NCBI GenBank assembly: GCA_965262565.1
Contig: CBDHFQ010000026.1
Location: 248,001-312,000, forward strand
From: CBDHFQ01 sp965262565
Lineage (GTDB): Bacteria > Bacteroidota > Bacteroidia > J057
Direction: 5' to 3'
DNA length: 64,000 nt
Shown here in pieces: positions 36,785 through 46,975 of this stretch (positions are counted from its first letter, which is position 1; each line of letters begins with the position of its first letter). A model generated the notes under the pieces. That model was not told the DNA's origin. It made no database searches and saw only the letters and a program-made list of their open reading frames with translations. A program made the position numbers and the translations under genes.

Positions 36785-38527
36785 ATGATTATGCTAGGGA
36801 GTGATAAAAAATTGTCGGTATTCGATCCGGCGAAACTACGTGATACCGACTTCAAAGATAATTTTTATAAGAAGCTAAAGGAAGTTGAGGAAGTTTTGTC
36901 TCAGCACTCATTTATACAGTATGCTACTCAACAAGCCTTACTAGACGAATTAGAAGATATTTATGAAGAGAATCTTAAAGCATACCAAACTCACTATCTT
37001 CAGCCTGTTTCCTTGCTACCTTCTCTAGAAAAAAAGGTAGAAGAACACAAAGCTAACCTATTTGCTGATCGATATGATTTATTGGTACAACATCTAAATA
37101 AAGCCAAAGAACTACTCGAACTACCTTCCTACAAACGCAACCAACAAGCTGGGAATATCCTTAAGTTAGTAGAGAAAGATCTTCCTGACTATGCAGCTGA
37201 ATTTGAGAATTACACAACCGCCTTGTCAAATTATCGCCAAGGCCTCCATGCTATGATGACACAGATGTGGGCGGAAGATTATGCTATCCATAAGCGCCAT
37301 TATCAACATCTTAGACAGTTACCTCCTTCTAAGGTTTCCTTAAAAGAGATTGGCCCACAAATAGAGCTGGTGAGTGAGCATATTCAGAAAAAGAAGAAGG
37401 ACATTGAGAAGGCGTTACATAAGCTTAGATTTTTCCCAGCATTCAGAAAAAAAGTTGCTTCCTATTCAGACATGTATGCCCCATTAAAGGATTTTAAGAG
37501 TGCATTGCATACAATAAGATGGAAAATGATGGGGCTAAGCCTTATCGGAATATGTGTGATGTCGATCTTCCTTTTTGCTGCAGGATGGGGATTAATGCAG
37601 TTGCCAGATTGGTATGCAGGATACCAGGAAAGAATAGACTGGGAATATGCGAGGGAACTTCATTCCTATGAAAGCTATCGAGCATATATGGATCGATATC
37701 CTCAGGGAAAATATCAACAAGAAGCCCAGGAAGGGATATACAATTTGAACCACGACTCCATTCCGACCTTTCGATTCGAAGATAGTGCTCCCTTTAGCTA
37801 TCATGGAGATTTACTTTTTGGGCTACCGGATGGAGAAGGAACCGCACAATATCAAAATGGATCTTCGTATGAAGGAGCATGGAAAAAAGGGAAGTATCAT
37901 GGCATCGGGAAGTTGGTAGATGTGGATCAATCGACTTATGTAGGAAATTGGGATCATGGGCAAAAAGAAGGGACAGGTAAACAATCTTTTTCAAACGGTA
38001 ACAGATATGAGGGGGATTGGGTTGAAAATCTAATTCATGGAGAAGGTAAAATGAATTACCAGGATAGTAGTGTATATACAGGTCAATGGGATAAAGGCAT
38101 TCGATCTGGCAAAGGAAGTATCATATACCCAAATGAGGAAAAGTACGAGGGTTATTGGGAAGAAGACAAAATCTCTGGAATGGGTTCCTATTGGTATGCT
38201 GATGGTAATAAATATACGGGAAATTGGGAAGAAGGGAAAAAATCCGGGCAAGGAAAAATGGACTTTGCAGATGGAAGGGTATATGTTGGAGAATGGAAAG
38301 AGGATGTGATCCATGGAGTGGGGAAAATGATATGGCCAGATCAGGTGATATTTGTAGGTAAGTGGAATGAGGGAGTTATCTCCGGTCAGGGCATACTGAC
38401 AGATAGATTCAGGGTAGTGTATGAAGGTAAATGGGAACAACGTAAAGATACACTCTTATACTTTGATGGGTATGGGACACTAATTAAAAAGGGAACAGTG
38501 GAAGACGGAATGTTTATTAAAAATTAA
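36785..38527 (+). CDS. Membrane protein with C-terminal MORN repeats
   Basis: Start chosen at ATG 36785, four bases after the upstream stop, with GGAAAG before it; the frame opening TTG at 36758 would overlap the upstream gene. About 580 residues: a long helical N-terminal region (residues 1-245), one membrane helix (about 249-271), a short linker and at least eight MORN repeats from about residue 340 with the pattern Y-x-G-x-W-x-x-G-x-x-x-G-x-G (YEGAWKKGKYHGIGK, YTGQWDKGIRSGKG). In other organisms MORN repeats bind lipids or proteins. The 3' end overlaps the convergent RHH gene by 11 bases. Confidence 0.8.
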   Translation: MIMLGSDKKLSVFDPAKLRDTDFKDNFYKKLKEVEEVLSQHSFIQYATQQALLDELEDIYEENLKAYQTHYLQPVSLLPSLEKKVEEHKANLFADRYDLLVQHLNKAKELLELPSYKRNQQAGNILKLVEKDLPDYAAEFENYTTALSNYRQGLHAMMTQMWAEDYAIHKRHYQHLRQLPPSKVSLKEIGPQIELVSEHIQKKKKDIEKALHKLRFFPAFRKKVASYSDMYAPLKDFKSALHTIRWKMMGLSLIGICVMSIFLFAAGWGLMQLPDWYAGYQERIDWEYARELHSYESYRAYMDRYPQGKYQQEAQEGIYNLNHDSIPTFRFEDSAPFSYHGDLLFGLPDGEGTAQYQNGSSYEGAWKKGKYHGIGKLVDVDQSTYVGNWDHGQKEGTGKQSFSNGNRYEGDWVENLIHGEGKMNYQDSSVYTGQWDKGIRSGKGSIIYPNEEKYEGYWEEDKISGMGSYWYADGNKYTGNWEEGKKSGQGKMDFADGRVYVGEWKEDVIHGVGKMIWPDQVIFVGKWNEGVISGQGILTDRFRVVYEGKWEQRKDTLLYFDGYGTLIKKGTVEDGMFIKN

Positions 38528-39014
38528 TCGACTTCTTTTCTTCCTCAATATATCTTTCCAGGGCACGATTAATCACATCTTTGATTCGCACATTTTTAAT
38601 AATGGCGATTCTGCGTGCGAGGTTTAGTATATCTGTAGTAATGGTGGTACTGAATCTGGTTTCTAATACTTCTACTTCTTTGGGGGAAATAGTGGCATTT
38701 GAATAGGGTCTCCGCTGCTTAGGAATAATATCGTCAAAGGCATTCTCTTCGTAAGCTTCTTCCATAGCTTCGAGAAAACTCTTCCGTTTTTTACTGGCTT
38801 TTGTCCGCTTGGTTCTCTTTAGTTGCTTGGTTTTGGGAGCATTAGGTAATTCCTCCAGTTTATCTCCTAATGAACTTCTAAGTTTATGTTTTCTTCCAGA
38901 AGAAACATGACGCTTTGGCGCCGGCTCAGTGGAACGACGGGAACCAGGAATGATATCTGTTAGTGCATCATCCTCAAAGCTGTCTGCCAAATTTTCCAAA
39001 AATTTTTTTGCCAT
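38517..39014 (-). CDS. Ribbon-helix-helix protein, putative ParA partner, with duplicated acidic motif
   Basis: The 165-residue protein has a C-terminal RHH-type domain (RFSTTITTDILNLARRIAIIKNVR, about residues 120-143, split here by family pattern). The N-terminal 105 residues are basic and disordered but contain two related 23-residue segments: residues 5-27 (FLENLADSFEDDALTDIIPG..) and 80-102 (FLEAMEEAYEENAFDDIIPK..). They share F-L-E, E, A, D-I-I-P and R-R. A basic linker joins them. It lies 84 bp downstream of a ParA-type gene on the same strand, so it is probably the DNA-binding partner or an adaptor. The function is inferred from context. Confidence 0.7.
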   Translation of the reverse strand: MAKKFLENLADSFEDDALTDIIPGSRRSTEPAPKRHVSSGRKHKLRSSLGDKLEELPNAPKTKQLKRTKRTKASKKRKSFLEAMEEAYEENAFDDIIPKQRRPYSNATISPKEVEVLETRFSTTITTDILNLARRIAIIKNVRIKDVINRALERYIEEEKKSINF

Positions 39015-39097
39015 GAACTTATGCTTAGCCCCTCGATGCTTATCTATGTTATAGACTTTACATCAATACAAACAAATCAAACGCTTTCTATAATTTT

Positions 39098-39856
39098 CTA
39101 AGCCTCAACCAGCTCATTCGTTCTCTTTATGACCTCTTGAGCCAGAGAAAAATAATCTTTAGCTCCATTACAAGTGTCATCATAAAGAAATATATGCTGC
39201 CCCATACTTTGCGCTTCAGCTAATGCCACATTACCCCTTATGCAGGTCTCGAATACCATTTCCCCATATTTTTCCAGGGCATGCTGGTAAATCTCCTGAT
39301 GTAATACTTTTCTGCTATCATATTGTGTTACGACGATTCCCATAAGTTCCAAATGCTGATTCATTCGTGTTTTAACCGTTCGTAACACTTTAATAAATTC
39401 TGTCATTCCCTGCATGGCTAGATATTCTGGCTGTAGCGCAATGATTACATAATCGCTTGCTGTTAAGGCCGAAATAGTAAGTGCTCCAAGGGAAGGTGGA
39501 CAATCTATTAAAATAAAATCGTAGTGATCTTTAATTAGATTGAGATGTTCTTGTAAGATAAATTCTTTCCCAACTTCATTATTCTTCTCAAATCCTGCCA
39601 GATGAATAGAGGAAGGAATGATTGATATTTTTCCCAGATCCTGTACTACTTTTGTAATATCATCCTGATAGGCGAGCACTTGAAAAATTGTTTGATCCTG
39701 TTTTTTCAAACCCAGGGAATAGGTAGCGTTTGCCTGAGGGTCCATATCGATGATCATCACCTTATATCCTATTTCCCCTAAACCAGCTGCAAGATTTACC
39801 GTGGTGGTAGTTTTTCCTACCCCTCCTTTGTGGTTCGCCACAGATATTACACTCAT
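39098..39856 (-). CDS. ParA-family partition/positioning ATPase
   Basis: The 252-residue protein has the deviant Walker A K-G-G-V-G-K-T-T (about residues 10-17), switch I/Walker A' D-x-D-P-Q-A-N (about 38-44) and Walker B-like LIDCPPS (about 117-123), matching the short ParA/Soj class without an N-terminal DNA-binding domain. Such ATPases position plasmids, chromosomes or protein complexes on the nucleoid. It is next to a ribbon-helix-helix protein instead of a ParB. No replication initiation gene, parS cluster or plasmid feature is visible, so a cargo other than the chromosome origin is possible. Confidence 0.85.
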   Translation of the reverse strand: MSVISVANHKGGVGKTTTTVNLAAGLGEIGYKVMIIDMDPQANATYSLGLKKQDQTIFQVLAYQDDITKVVQDLGKISIIPSSIHLAGFEKNNEVGKEFILQEHLNLIKDHYDFILIDCPPSLGALTISALTASDYVIIALQPEYLAMQGMTEFIKVLRTVKTRMNQHLELMGIVVTQYDSRKVLHQEIYQHALEKYGEMVFETCIRGNVALAEAQSMGQHIFLYDDTCNGAKDYFSLAQEVIKRTNELVEA

Positions 39857-40017
39857 AGAATGAAATTGTACAATTACTTTCCCATTTTAAAAGTATGCAA
39901 ATGTTATCAAATATAAAATACTCTTTTAGTAATGAATCTACAAATTTTCAAAAGATCGTATTTCTTCTGCTTTAGTTTTTCTAGATTTGGCAAGTCGATC
40001 AATTAAATTGTTCTCTT

Positions 40018-40929
40018 ATGGTTCATATTCTCGATTTACATTTCAAACTTGATACTACCATCGCTGCCTTTATTGTGGAATCCTCAGATGGATTGATATT
40101 AATAGAAACTGGTCCTTATTCTACTTTTGAAACCCTTCAAAAGCAATTGGAAAAGCACACTTTTTATCCTGAAGAAATTAAACATGTTCTTCTTACACAT
40201 ATTCATTTTGATCATGCTGGAGCAGCCTGGGCATTAGCAAAAGAAGGAGCAAAGATCTATGTTCATCCGGTAGGGTATCCTCACCTGATTTCCCCGGAAA
40301 AATTATATAATTCAGCAAAAAGAATTTACGGGGATCAAATGGAAGCACTTTGGGGTGAAATGAATCCCATTCCAGAGCAACAATTAAGAGTGGTAAAGCA
40401 TAACGAACATATCAGGATCGGAGATCAAACATTCACGGCCTTACATACGCCTGGTCATGCTTCCCATCACATTGCCTGGGAATGGAACAATGTCATCTTT
40501 GCCGGTGATGTAGCCGGGGTAGTTATCGGAGAAGAAAATCCTGTCGTTCCCCCCTGTCCTCCTCCAGACATCAATATTGAACATTGGAACGAATCATTAG
40601 ATCTATTGGAATCCAAACAACCGAAGACCTTATATCTCACTCACTTTGGTCCTGTACATGATGTTCCTTCTCATCTCAACCAACTTAGATATATGATCAA
40701 TGATTGGGCACAATGGATGAAACCTCATTGGGAAAAGGGAGAAGACCCTCAAGATGTGATCCCCACTTTTCAGCGGTATGTAGTTAGCCAATTAAGGGGA
40801 GGAGGATTATCTGAGGAAATGATAGAAAGATACGAAGCTGCTAATCCAGTGTGGATGAGTGTGGCTGGACTCTTAAGATACTGGAAAAAGCGAAAGGAGT
40901 TCGAAGAGGAAATGAAGAAAAAATCGTAG
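40018..40929 (+). CDS. MBL-fold metallo-hydrolase
   Basis: The 303-residue protein has the metallo-beta-lactamase core: T-H-I-H-F-D-H-A-G (about residues 59-67), HTPGHASHH (about 142-150), FAGDVAG (about 161-167) and a late LTHFG His. These ligate two metals, typically zinc or iron. The substrate is not predictable from sequence alone. It is a single gene, transcribed divergently from parA and convergently to murF-alr. Confidence 0.85.
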   Translation: MVHILDLHFKLDTTIAAFIVESSDGLILIETGPYSTFETLQKQLEKHTFYPEEIKHVLLTHIHFDHAGAAWALAKEGAKIYVHPVGYPHLISPEKLYNSAKRIYGDQMEALWGEMNPIPEQQLRVVKHNEHIRIGDQTFTALHTPGHASHHIAWEWNNVIFAGDVAGVVIGEENPVVPPCPPPDINIEHWNESLDLLESKQPKTLYLTHFGPVHDVPSHLNQLRYMINDWAQWMKPHWEKGEDPQDVIPTFQRYVVSQLRGGGLSEEMIERYEAANPVWMSVAGLLRYWKKRKEFEEEMKKKS

Positions 40930-40939
40930 TGGATAATTT

Positions 40940-43423
40940 TTATTCCCTGATATAAATTCTTCTTACTCTGGGACTAATTTGAACGAGTATTTCATAAGGG
41001 ATGGTTTCTGCCCATTGAGCAATATCTTTAATTGAGATCTGTTTTTCTCCCTGTTCTCCAAAGCAAACTACTTCACTTCCCAATTGTGCAAGTGGAATGT
41101 CTGTAATGTCTACCATTGTCATATCCATACAAACTCGACCTACTATAGGGGCTTCTGCACACTCTATTAAAAAATGTCCTCTTCTGTTGCCCAATTTTCG
41201 GGGGATTCCATCAGCGTAGCCCAATGGAACGGTGGCTATTCTTGAATCTCTCAAAAGCCTTTCACTTCTACCATATCCTATACTCGTTCCTTTTTCGTAA
41301 TGCTGAATATGTGATATCCTGGCTTTTAAGCTGCCAATTTCTTTTAATGGAACTGGTAAGTCACATTTGGATTGGGCACTATTGATTCCATAGAGTCCTA
41401 TTCCCAACCTAACCATTTCCATGGCATATTCAGGAAATCTGATAACCCCCGCCGTATTTAGCACATGTCTAAAAGCAACTATCCCCGTTTCCGCTTGGAC
41501 GTAATGGTACATTTCCTGGAATTTCCGGATTTGGGCCAATGTAAATTCATCTTCTGAAGGGTCATCGGCTGCCGCCAAATGGGTCATTACGGAAACAACT
41601 TCTAAGTGAGGTTCCCTCATTAATTTTTCTATTAGCTCGGGAAGATCGTTTTCTATTAACCCTAATCTCCCCATCCCTGTTTCAAGCTTAAGATGTATTC
41701 TGTATTTTCTTAAGTGGGATAATCTGGCCGCTTTCAAATATTTCTCCAGAAAACTAAGACTATAGATTTCAGGCTCTATTTCATAAGAAAGTAATGCAGG
41801 AATGCTTCGTTCATCTGCATTCATCACCATAATGGGAAGTTTTATATTTCCTTCTCGTAATTCTATGGCTTCAGAAGTATAAGCAACTGCCAGATATGTA
41901 GCTCCTAATCTTTCCAATACTTGCGCAATTTCCCATCCTCCAGTTCCGTAGCCATAAGCCTTTAACATGCACATTACCCGAGTGTCAGGAGATAGAAGCG
42001 AAGTCATCGTCTTATAATTATGAATCAGTTCCTGCAGTTCTATTTGAAAGAAGCTGGTGTTAATTTTGGGATGTAACAATGGAACGATCCTCTCCAGTTC
42101 AAATAACCTTGCGCCTTTAATTAGTACAGTACTATTTCGAAATGACTCGTATGAAAACCAACGGATAAGCTCATCTGTATGGATAAAACTTAAGTCTTCC
42201 CTTTTTCTTTTTACTGCTTTAAAATTAGGTCCAACCGTATATACGTTTGAATCTCCCACAAGCTCTACAGCTTCTGCCAATACTTCTTGATGAAGACGTA
42301 AAGGATCATTCCCCTGGATGATAAGATCGCTGATAATGATTTTATGTTCTGGTTGGGAGCTTATGTGACTGAGAAATTGAAATGCGTTTCTTACTGAATC
42401 AATGTCTGAATTATAACTGTCATTAATCAGCGTGATTTCCGGATTATCGGTCATCATTTCAGTTCGCATGCTGACAGGATATAACCTTGAAAGTTGATGG
42501 CAAATATCTTCGTAAGGAACATTAAGATGTAGTGCTACCGAGATTGCCAAAGATCCATTTTCCAAGTCAGCCTGAGTGATTCCAGGAAGCGTAAATGAAT
42601 ATAATTTATCTTTATCAAGTACATCAAACTTCCAGGAATCTTCTTTTTTCGATATGTTTCTTAAGATATAATCAGCATCTTCCTCTTTTCCCACCCAATA
42701 CATTGGAAGTTGTTTAGAAGTCAAAAATTTTTTAATGGAAGGTGATTGAATACCGGAAAATATGGTATTCACTCCTTCAAATAATTGGAGCTTCTCCTCA
42801 ATTTTTTCTTCTAAGCTGACGAATCCTGCCTGATGTGCTGCCCCAAGATGTGTTAATATTCCTATATCTGGCATGATCATCTGCCATAAGCGTTCCATTT
42901 CATCTCTTTGGGATATTCCCGCTTCTATAATGGCCAACTCTGCCTGTGGATGCATCTGTAGCAGAGAAAGGGCCACCCCTAATTGGCTATTATAACTTCC
43001 AGGGCTTTTATAAATATCGAATTGAACTTCCAAAAGCGTAGATAACCATTCCTTTACTATAGTCTTCCCATTGCTACCTGTAATGCCAATGACTGGATAG
43101 GAAAACTGTTCTCTGTGAAATACTGCCCATAGTTGCAATGCCTCGAGAGTATCTTCACATAACAAAAAATTTATATCCCTATAGGTCAGAGGTTTGTCCA
43201 CCATAAAATTACGAACTCCTTTTAGGTAAGCCTCCTGGACGTATTTATGCCCATCTCTTCTGGACGTTCGTAAAGCTACAAATAAGGTCTCAGATCCGTG
43301 GTGGATCATTCTGGAATCATAAGCCACGTATTTAATCTTCGAAGGATCCATTTTTCCCTGAAATAGATCCATAGCAAAACCTATCTGACCTATTTGTTCG
43401 ATAGTGTAAGGAAGTCCCAACAT
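40940..43423 (-). CDS. murF-alr: Bifunctional UDP-MurNAc-tripeptide:D-Ala-D-Ala ligase / alanine racemase
   Basis: The 827-residue protein fuses two enzymes of cell wall synthesis, an arrangement typical of Bacteroidota. Residues 1 to about 440 form the MurF ligase, with the ATP loop G-I-T-G-S-N-G-K-T (about 110-118) and an EAGISQRDEM segment. Residues about 455-827 form a PLP alanine racemase, with the Lys in CMLKAYGYGTG (the PLP lysine) and the second catalytic region MDMTMVDI. It supplies D-Ala and adds D-Ala-D-Ala to UDP-MurNAc-tripeptide. No other mur gene is adjacent. Confidence 0.94.
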   Translation of the reverse strand: MLGLPYTIEQIGQIGFAMDLFQGKMDPSKIKYVAYDSRMIHHGSETLFVALRTSRRDGHKYVQEAYLKGVRNFMVDKPLTYRDINFLLCEDTLEALQLWAVFHREQFSYPVIGITGSNGKTIVKEWLSTLLEVQFDIYKSPGSYNSQLGVALSLLQMHPQAELAIIEAGISQRDEMERLWQMIMPDIGILTHLGAAHQAGFVSLEEKIEEKLQLFEGVNTIFSGIQSPSIKKFLTSKQLPMYWVGKEEDADYILRNISKKEDSWKFDVLDKDKLYSFTLPGITQADLENGSLAISVALHLNVPYEDICHQLSRLYPVSMRTEMMTDNPEITLINDSYNSDIDSVRNAFQFLSHISSQPEHKIIISDLIIQGNDPLRLHQEVLAEAVELVGDSNVYTVGPNFKAVKRKREDLSFIHTDELIRWFSYESFRNSTVLIKGARLFELERIVPLLHPKINTSFFQIELQELIHNYKTMTSLLSPDTRVMCMLKAYGYGTGGWEIAQVLERLGATYLAVAYTSEAIELREGNIKLPIMVMNADERSIPALLSYEIEPEIYSLSFLEKYLKAARLSHLRKYRIHLKLETGMGRLGLIENDLPELIEKLMREPHLEVVSVMTHLAAADDPSEDEFTLAQIRKFQEMYHYVQAETGIVAFRHVLNTAGVIRFPEYAMEMVRLGIGLYGINSAQSKCDLPVPLKEIGSLKARISHIQHYEKGTSIGYGRSERLLRDSRIATVPLGYADGIPRKLGNRRGHFLIECAEAPIVGRVCMDMTMVDITDIPLAQLGSEVVCFGEQGEKQISIKDIAQWAETIPYEILVQISPRVRRIYIRE

Positions 43424-43539
43424 GACAACTTAAATATTCATTTTTTGAATTGATATAGCGTAATAATTTATAGATTAATCCATTTTATAAATATTTAGAT
43501 ATTCCATAATTTGTTAATAAAGCATTTTATTCCTAATTA

Positions 43540-45777
43540 GTGTTGAATAAAAGAATTTACATACAATATATTCTGACTATATACTTTACTATTTTTTATT
43601 TAGGTGGTTTGAGTCAGAAGATTATTATACCCGCATCTATTGATAATGAGGTTGAACTGCTCATTAAAGATGCAAAGCTGGAGCAGGAAGTGGGAGACTT
43701 CGAATCCTCTGCCCATAAATATATTCAGGCCGCCTTGACATGTTGGTCTGAATTATCATATGGTCCAGCTATTGAATACTTTCAGGAAGCATTTGCGATA
43801 TATGAACAGATCAACAACTTAACCGGGATGGCAGATGTTTCCAATAAATTAGGGATGATTCATGCAGATATCAGGAATTATTCTGAATCCATTAATTTAT
43901 TGGAAATAAATTTGCGATTAGTCAAAAGCATTGGAGATAAAAAGATCATCATCTCTGTTCTGTTAGATCAAGCCCTCCTATATAATTTAATCAAGGAGCA
44001 TACAAAAGCTATAGAAGTGATTGAAGAAGCTCTTGTCCTTTCTCAGGAAATAAACGACGATCTTTTAATAACAAATTGCTACGCTCTAATGTATGAAACC
44101 TATGAAAAAGCAGGCAATTCACTTAAAATGCTGTACTATTTCAGGCTCTACCTATCATTCCATGATAGAACCCGTTCAAACATAAATAATTCTACTCCCA
44201 TTACTTCTCTGCCTGAGGAATTATCTCAACAGGAATCTCCTGCCAACATCTCTATCCACAGAAAGGATTTGTTGGACCGTAAAAAAGCCCTGGATAGTGC
44301 ACAAAAAGAATTGGATGCGATTCAAATGGAATTATACTCTCTCAATGGCACTTTAGCTGAGGCTGATTCTTTTAAACGCAAAATGCTTCTTCAAGCCAAG
44401 AAGAAGGAATTAGTTATTTTAAACCTTGAACAACAAAAAAGAAATGTTGCATTAAAACTAGAAAAAGGTAGGCTTATCACAAATAGCTTAACCATAGGGA
44501 TAATTATCCTCATTTTCATTATTGTATTTTTCGCAAGGAATTATCAAATTAAAAAAGTTTTATATAATGAAGTAAATGCTCAGCGGGAAAAAATTCTTAT
44601 CCAAAATGGTGAATTAGAAAGAGCTTTGGAAGATGCCAGAGCTGCGACAAATGCTAAATCACAATTTTTATCTACCATGAGCCATGAAATCAGGACTCCT
44701 ATGAATTCGGTTATAGGATTTACGAATTTATTGCGCATGGAAAACCCACTCCCCAGGCAAATAAAATATCTTGACACTCTTCATTTCTCTGCTAACCATC
44801 TCCTTTACTTAATAAATGATATACTTGACTTTAGTAAAATCGAGGCTGGTAAGCTTGAACTATTTAATAATGAATTTGACTTAAGTGATTTATTAAAACA
44901 CGTAGTAAATACATTTTTACTTCAGGGTAATGATAAAGGTATAGAAGTAATACTCAGAGAAATTGATCAAGTAGATCATCTTGTTATAGGTGATAAAATT
45001 AGATTGAGCCAAATCTTAACTAATTTAATGGGAAATGGAATCAAGTTCACCGAGCAAGGAAGTGTCACCTTGGATACCAGAATAGTAGAATCCCACGATA
45101 AAAAGCTCACTATAAAATTCTCTATCATAGATACGGGTATAGGAATATACGAAGATAACCTGGATAACGTCTTTAATAGCTTTACACAAGCATCTTCAGA
45201 AACTACACGAAAATATGGGGGCACCGGTTTGGGGCTGGCTATTACCAAAAGACTCGTCGAATTACATGGAGGAAACATTGGGGTAAAAAGCACGGTAGGT
45301 ATCGGGTCAACTTTTTGGTTTACCATTCCATTTGACATAGGACAACCTTTAGAGAATAAAGAAAAAGCACCGCAGCCCGTAGAGAAAGATAAAAACAAGC
45401 CTTTGAAGGGTATGCGTATTCTTATGGCAGAAGACAATCAAATTAATATTGTCATTGCGAAGAAATTTCTAAAGATGTGGGAAGTGGAACTAGAAGTGGC
45501 AGAAAATGGATTAATCGCTGTCGAAAAAGCCAAATCAAGAAAATTCGATCTCATCCTGATGGATTTACACATGCCTGAAATGGATGGATTTGAGGCTACT
45601 AAAGTATTGAGAAATATAGATGATACTTATTTTAAGAGGCTTCCCATTGTCGCTCTCACCGCAAATACCCTTAATGATACCCAATCTAAAATAATTGAAT
45701 ATGGGCTAAACGACTATGTTCCCAAGCCATATAATCCCAAGCAATTATTTGACGTTTTAATCAAATATTTTGTATAA
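43540..45777 (+). CDS. Hybrid sensor histidine kinase / response regulator with N-terminal TPR
   Basis: The 745-residue protein begins with a signal helix, then TPR-like repeats (about residues 35-225), a coiled coil, a membrane helix (about 308-330), a HisKA domain with H in S-H-E-I-R-T-P (about residue 385), an ATPase domain (NGIKFTEQG, DTGIGI, GGTGLGLAI) and a C-terminal receiver with D in LMDLHMPEMDG and K in KPY. This is the standard hybrid layout for signalling through TPR sensors. The start is GTG (43540) followed by TTG, so the exact start is uncertain. No Hpt domain is visible. Confidence 0.87.
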   Translation: MLNKRIYIQYILTIYFTIFYLGGLSQKIIIPASIDNEVELLIKDAKLEQEVGDFESSAHKYIQAALTCWSELSYGPAIEYFQEAFAIYEQINNLTGMADVSNKLGMIHADIRNYSESINLLEINLRLVKSIGDKKIIISVLLDQALLYNLIKEHTKAIEVIEEALVLSQEINDDLLITNCYALMYETYEKAGNSLKMLYYFRLYLSFHDRTRSNINNSTPITSLPEELSQQESPANISIHRKDLLDRKKALDSAQKELDAIQMELYSLNGTLAEADSFKRKMLLQAKKKELVILNLEQQKRNVALKLEKGRLITNSLTIGIIILIFIIVFFARNYQIKKVLYNEVNAQREKILIQNGELERALEDARAATNAKSQFLSTMSHEIRTPMNSVIGFTNLLRMENPLPRQIKYLDTLHFSANHLLYLINDILDFSKIEAGKLELFNNEFDLSDLLKHVVNTFLLQGNDKGIEVILREIDQVDHLVIGDKIRLSQILTNLMGNGIKFTEQGSVTLDTRIVESHDKKLTIKFSIIDTGIGIYEDNLDNVFNSFTQASSETTRKYGGTGLGLAITKRLVELHGGNIGVKSTVGIGSTFWFTIPFDIGQPLENKEKAPQPVEKDKNKPLKGMRILMAEDNQINIVIAKKFLKMWEVELEVAENGLIAVEKAKSRKFDLILMDLHMPEMDGFEATKVLRNIDDTYFKRLPIVALTANTLNDTQSKIIEYGLNDYVPKPYNPKQLFDVLIKYFV

Positions 45778-46040
45778 TTAATTTACGCATATCTAAAGTA
45801 CATTCCTCTAAATTCATCTAGTTAATATTTTCTTCATTTTTCAAAATGAAAGGACCATTCTCGAATAGATAATTATCTCTACTTTTCCATCCTAATAATC
45901 ATCTCATAACCAATTAAATATATTTTTGTCGATACTGGAATGACATTTGCCTAACTCCTATGTCTAAAGAGTAAGATTTAGATGTTACTAATATGTTGAA
46001 AGTTTAACTTCGAGTACTAACACACAAAAGTCACTAGATT

Positions 46041-46937
46041 ATGTTTATTAAAAAGTATGTATTTTTTTTAATCGCCACTTCTACGCTATTGTTCAGCTGT
46101 AATCAAGAAAAATTACAACAGTTAGAACAGGAGAATGCAGCACTAAAAGCCACTGCAGGTAGACAAGATTCATTATTAAATGATTTTTTGTCTTCGTTCA
46201 ATCAGATTGAAGAAAACTTAGCCATTATCAGAGAAAGAGAAAATATGATCAGCATCAATTCCGATGATCCTGAGATGCTTTCTACTGGAAGAGAAAAAGT
46301 TGTTGAAGATATCCAGATAATCAACGAATTGCTTGCTCAAAACAGAGCTACTATTGATGAATTAAATGAAAAGTTGAAGCGTTCAGGTGGAGAGGCAGCC
46401 AGACTTCAAAAGGCCATCAATAACCTCAACGGAATGGTCGATGCTAAAGATGGAGAAATTTCTACACTGAAAGAACAACTCGTAGCTAAAAACTTTGAGA
46501 TAGAAGAGCTTGGAGGAAGAATAGCTGCGTTGAATATCGAAAGAGATAGCTTAGTATCTAAAAGTTCAGCTCAGACTGCTCGTATTTCTCAAATGCAGGA
46601 TACGTTACAAGAACAAACTACCGCTCTTAATACGGCTTACTATCTAGTAGGTACTTATAAGGAGCTAAGAGATAAAAATATTCTTACCAAAGAAGGGTTC
46701 GGGATAAACAGAACACCAAAATTAGAAGGAGATCTAAACCCATCAGAATTCAATAAAATAGATATAAGGGAAATAAACACTATTCCTATCTCTGCTAAAA
46801 AAGCCGCAGTTATCACTACCCATCCTTCCAATTCTTATGAGTTGGCACAGGAAGGAAAAATAGTAGAAAGCTTAGAAATCAAAGATCCAGAAAATTTTTG
46901 GTCCAGCTCAAAATATTTGGTCGTAGTTCTCGATTAA
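46041..46937 (+). CDS. Coiled-coil lipoprotein
   Basis: The 298-residue protein has a signal sequence ending with lipobox LLFSC (about residue 20). The mature part is a long coiled coil (about residues 24-205; repeated E-N-A-A-L-K, NELLAQNRATIDELNEKL), followed by a small C-terminal segment (about 210-298) with HPSNSYEL and ENFWSSSKYLVVVLD, a beta-like end. I do not recognise the family. A clear hairpin terminator follows at 46976. Confidence 0.7.
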   Translation: MFIKKYVFFLIATSTLLFSCNQEKLQQLEQENAALKATAGRQDSLLNDFLSSFNQIEENLAIIRERENMISINSDDPEMLSTGREKVVEDIQIINELLAQNRATIDELNEKLKRSGGEAARLQKAINNLNGMVDAKDGEISTLKEQLVAKNFEIEELGGRIAALNIERDSLVSKSSAQTARISQMQDTLQEQTTALNTAYYLVGTYKELRDKNILTKEGFGINRTPKLEGDLNPSEFNKIDIREINTIPISAKKAAVITTHPSNSYELAQEGKIVESLEIKDPENFWSSSKYLVVVLD

Positions 46938-46975
46938 TTTGTCAGCAAGGTTTGCTAACGTGCGTAATTATTTAG

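Noticed and set aside
38517..39856. Plasmid partition locus
   Set aside because: ParA and an RHH protein alone are not proof: no replication gene, iterons or plasmid-like neighbours are present.
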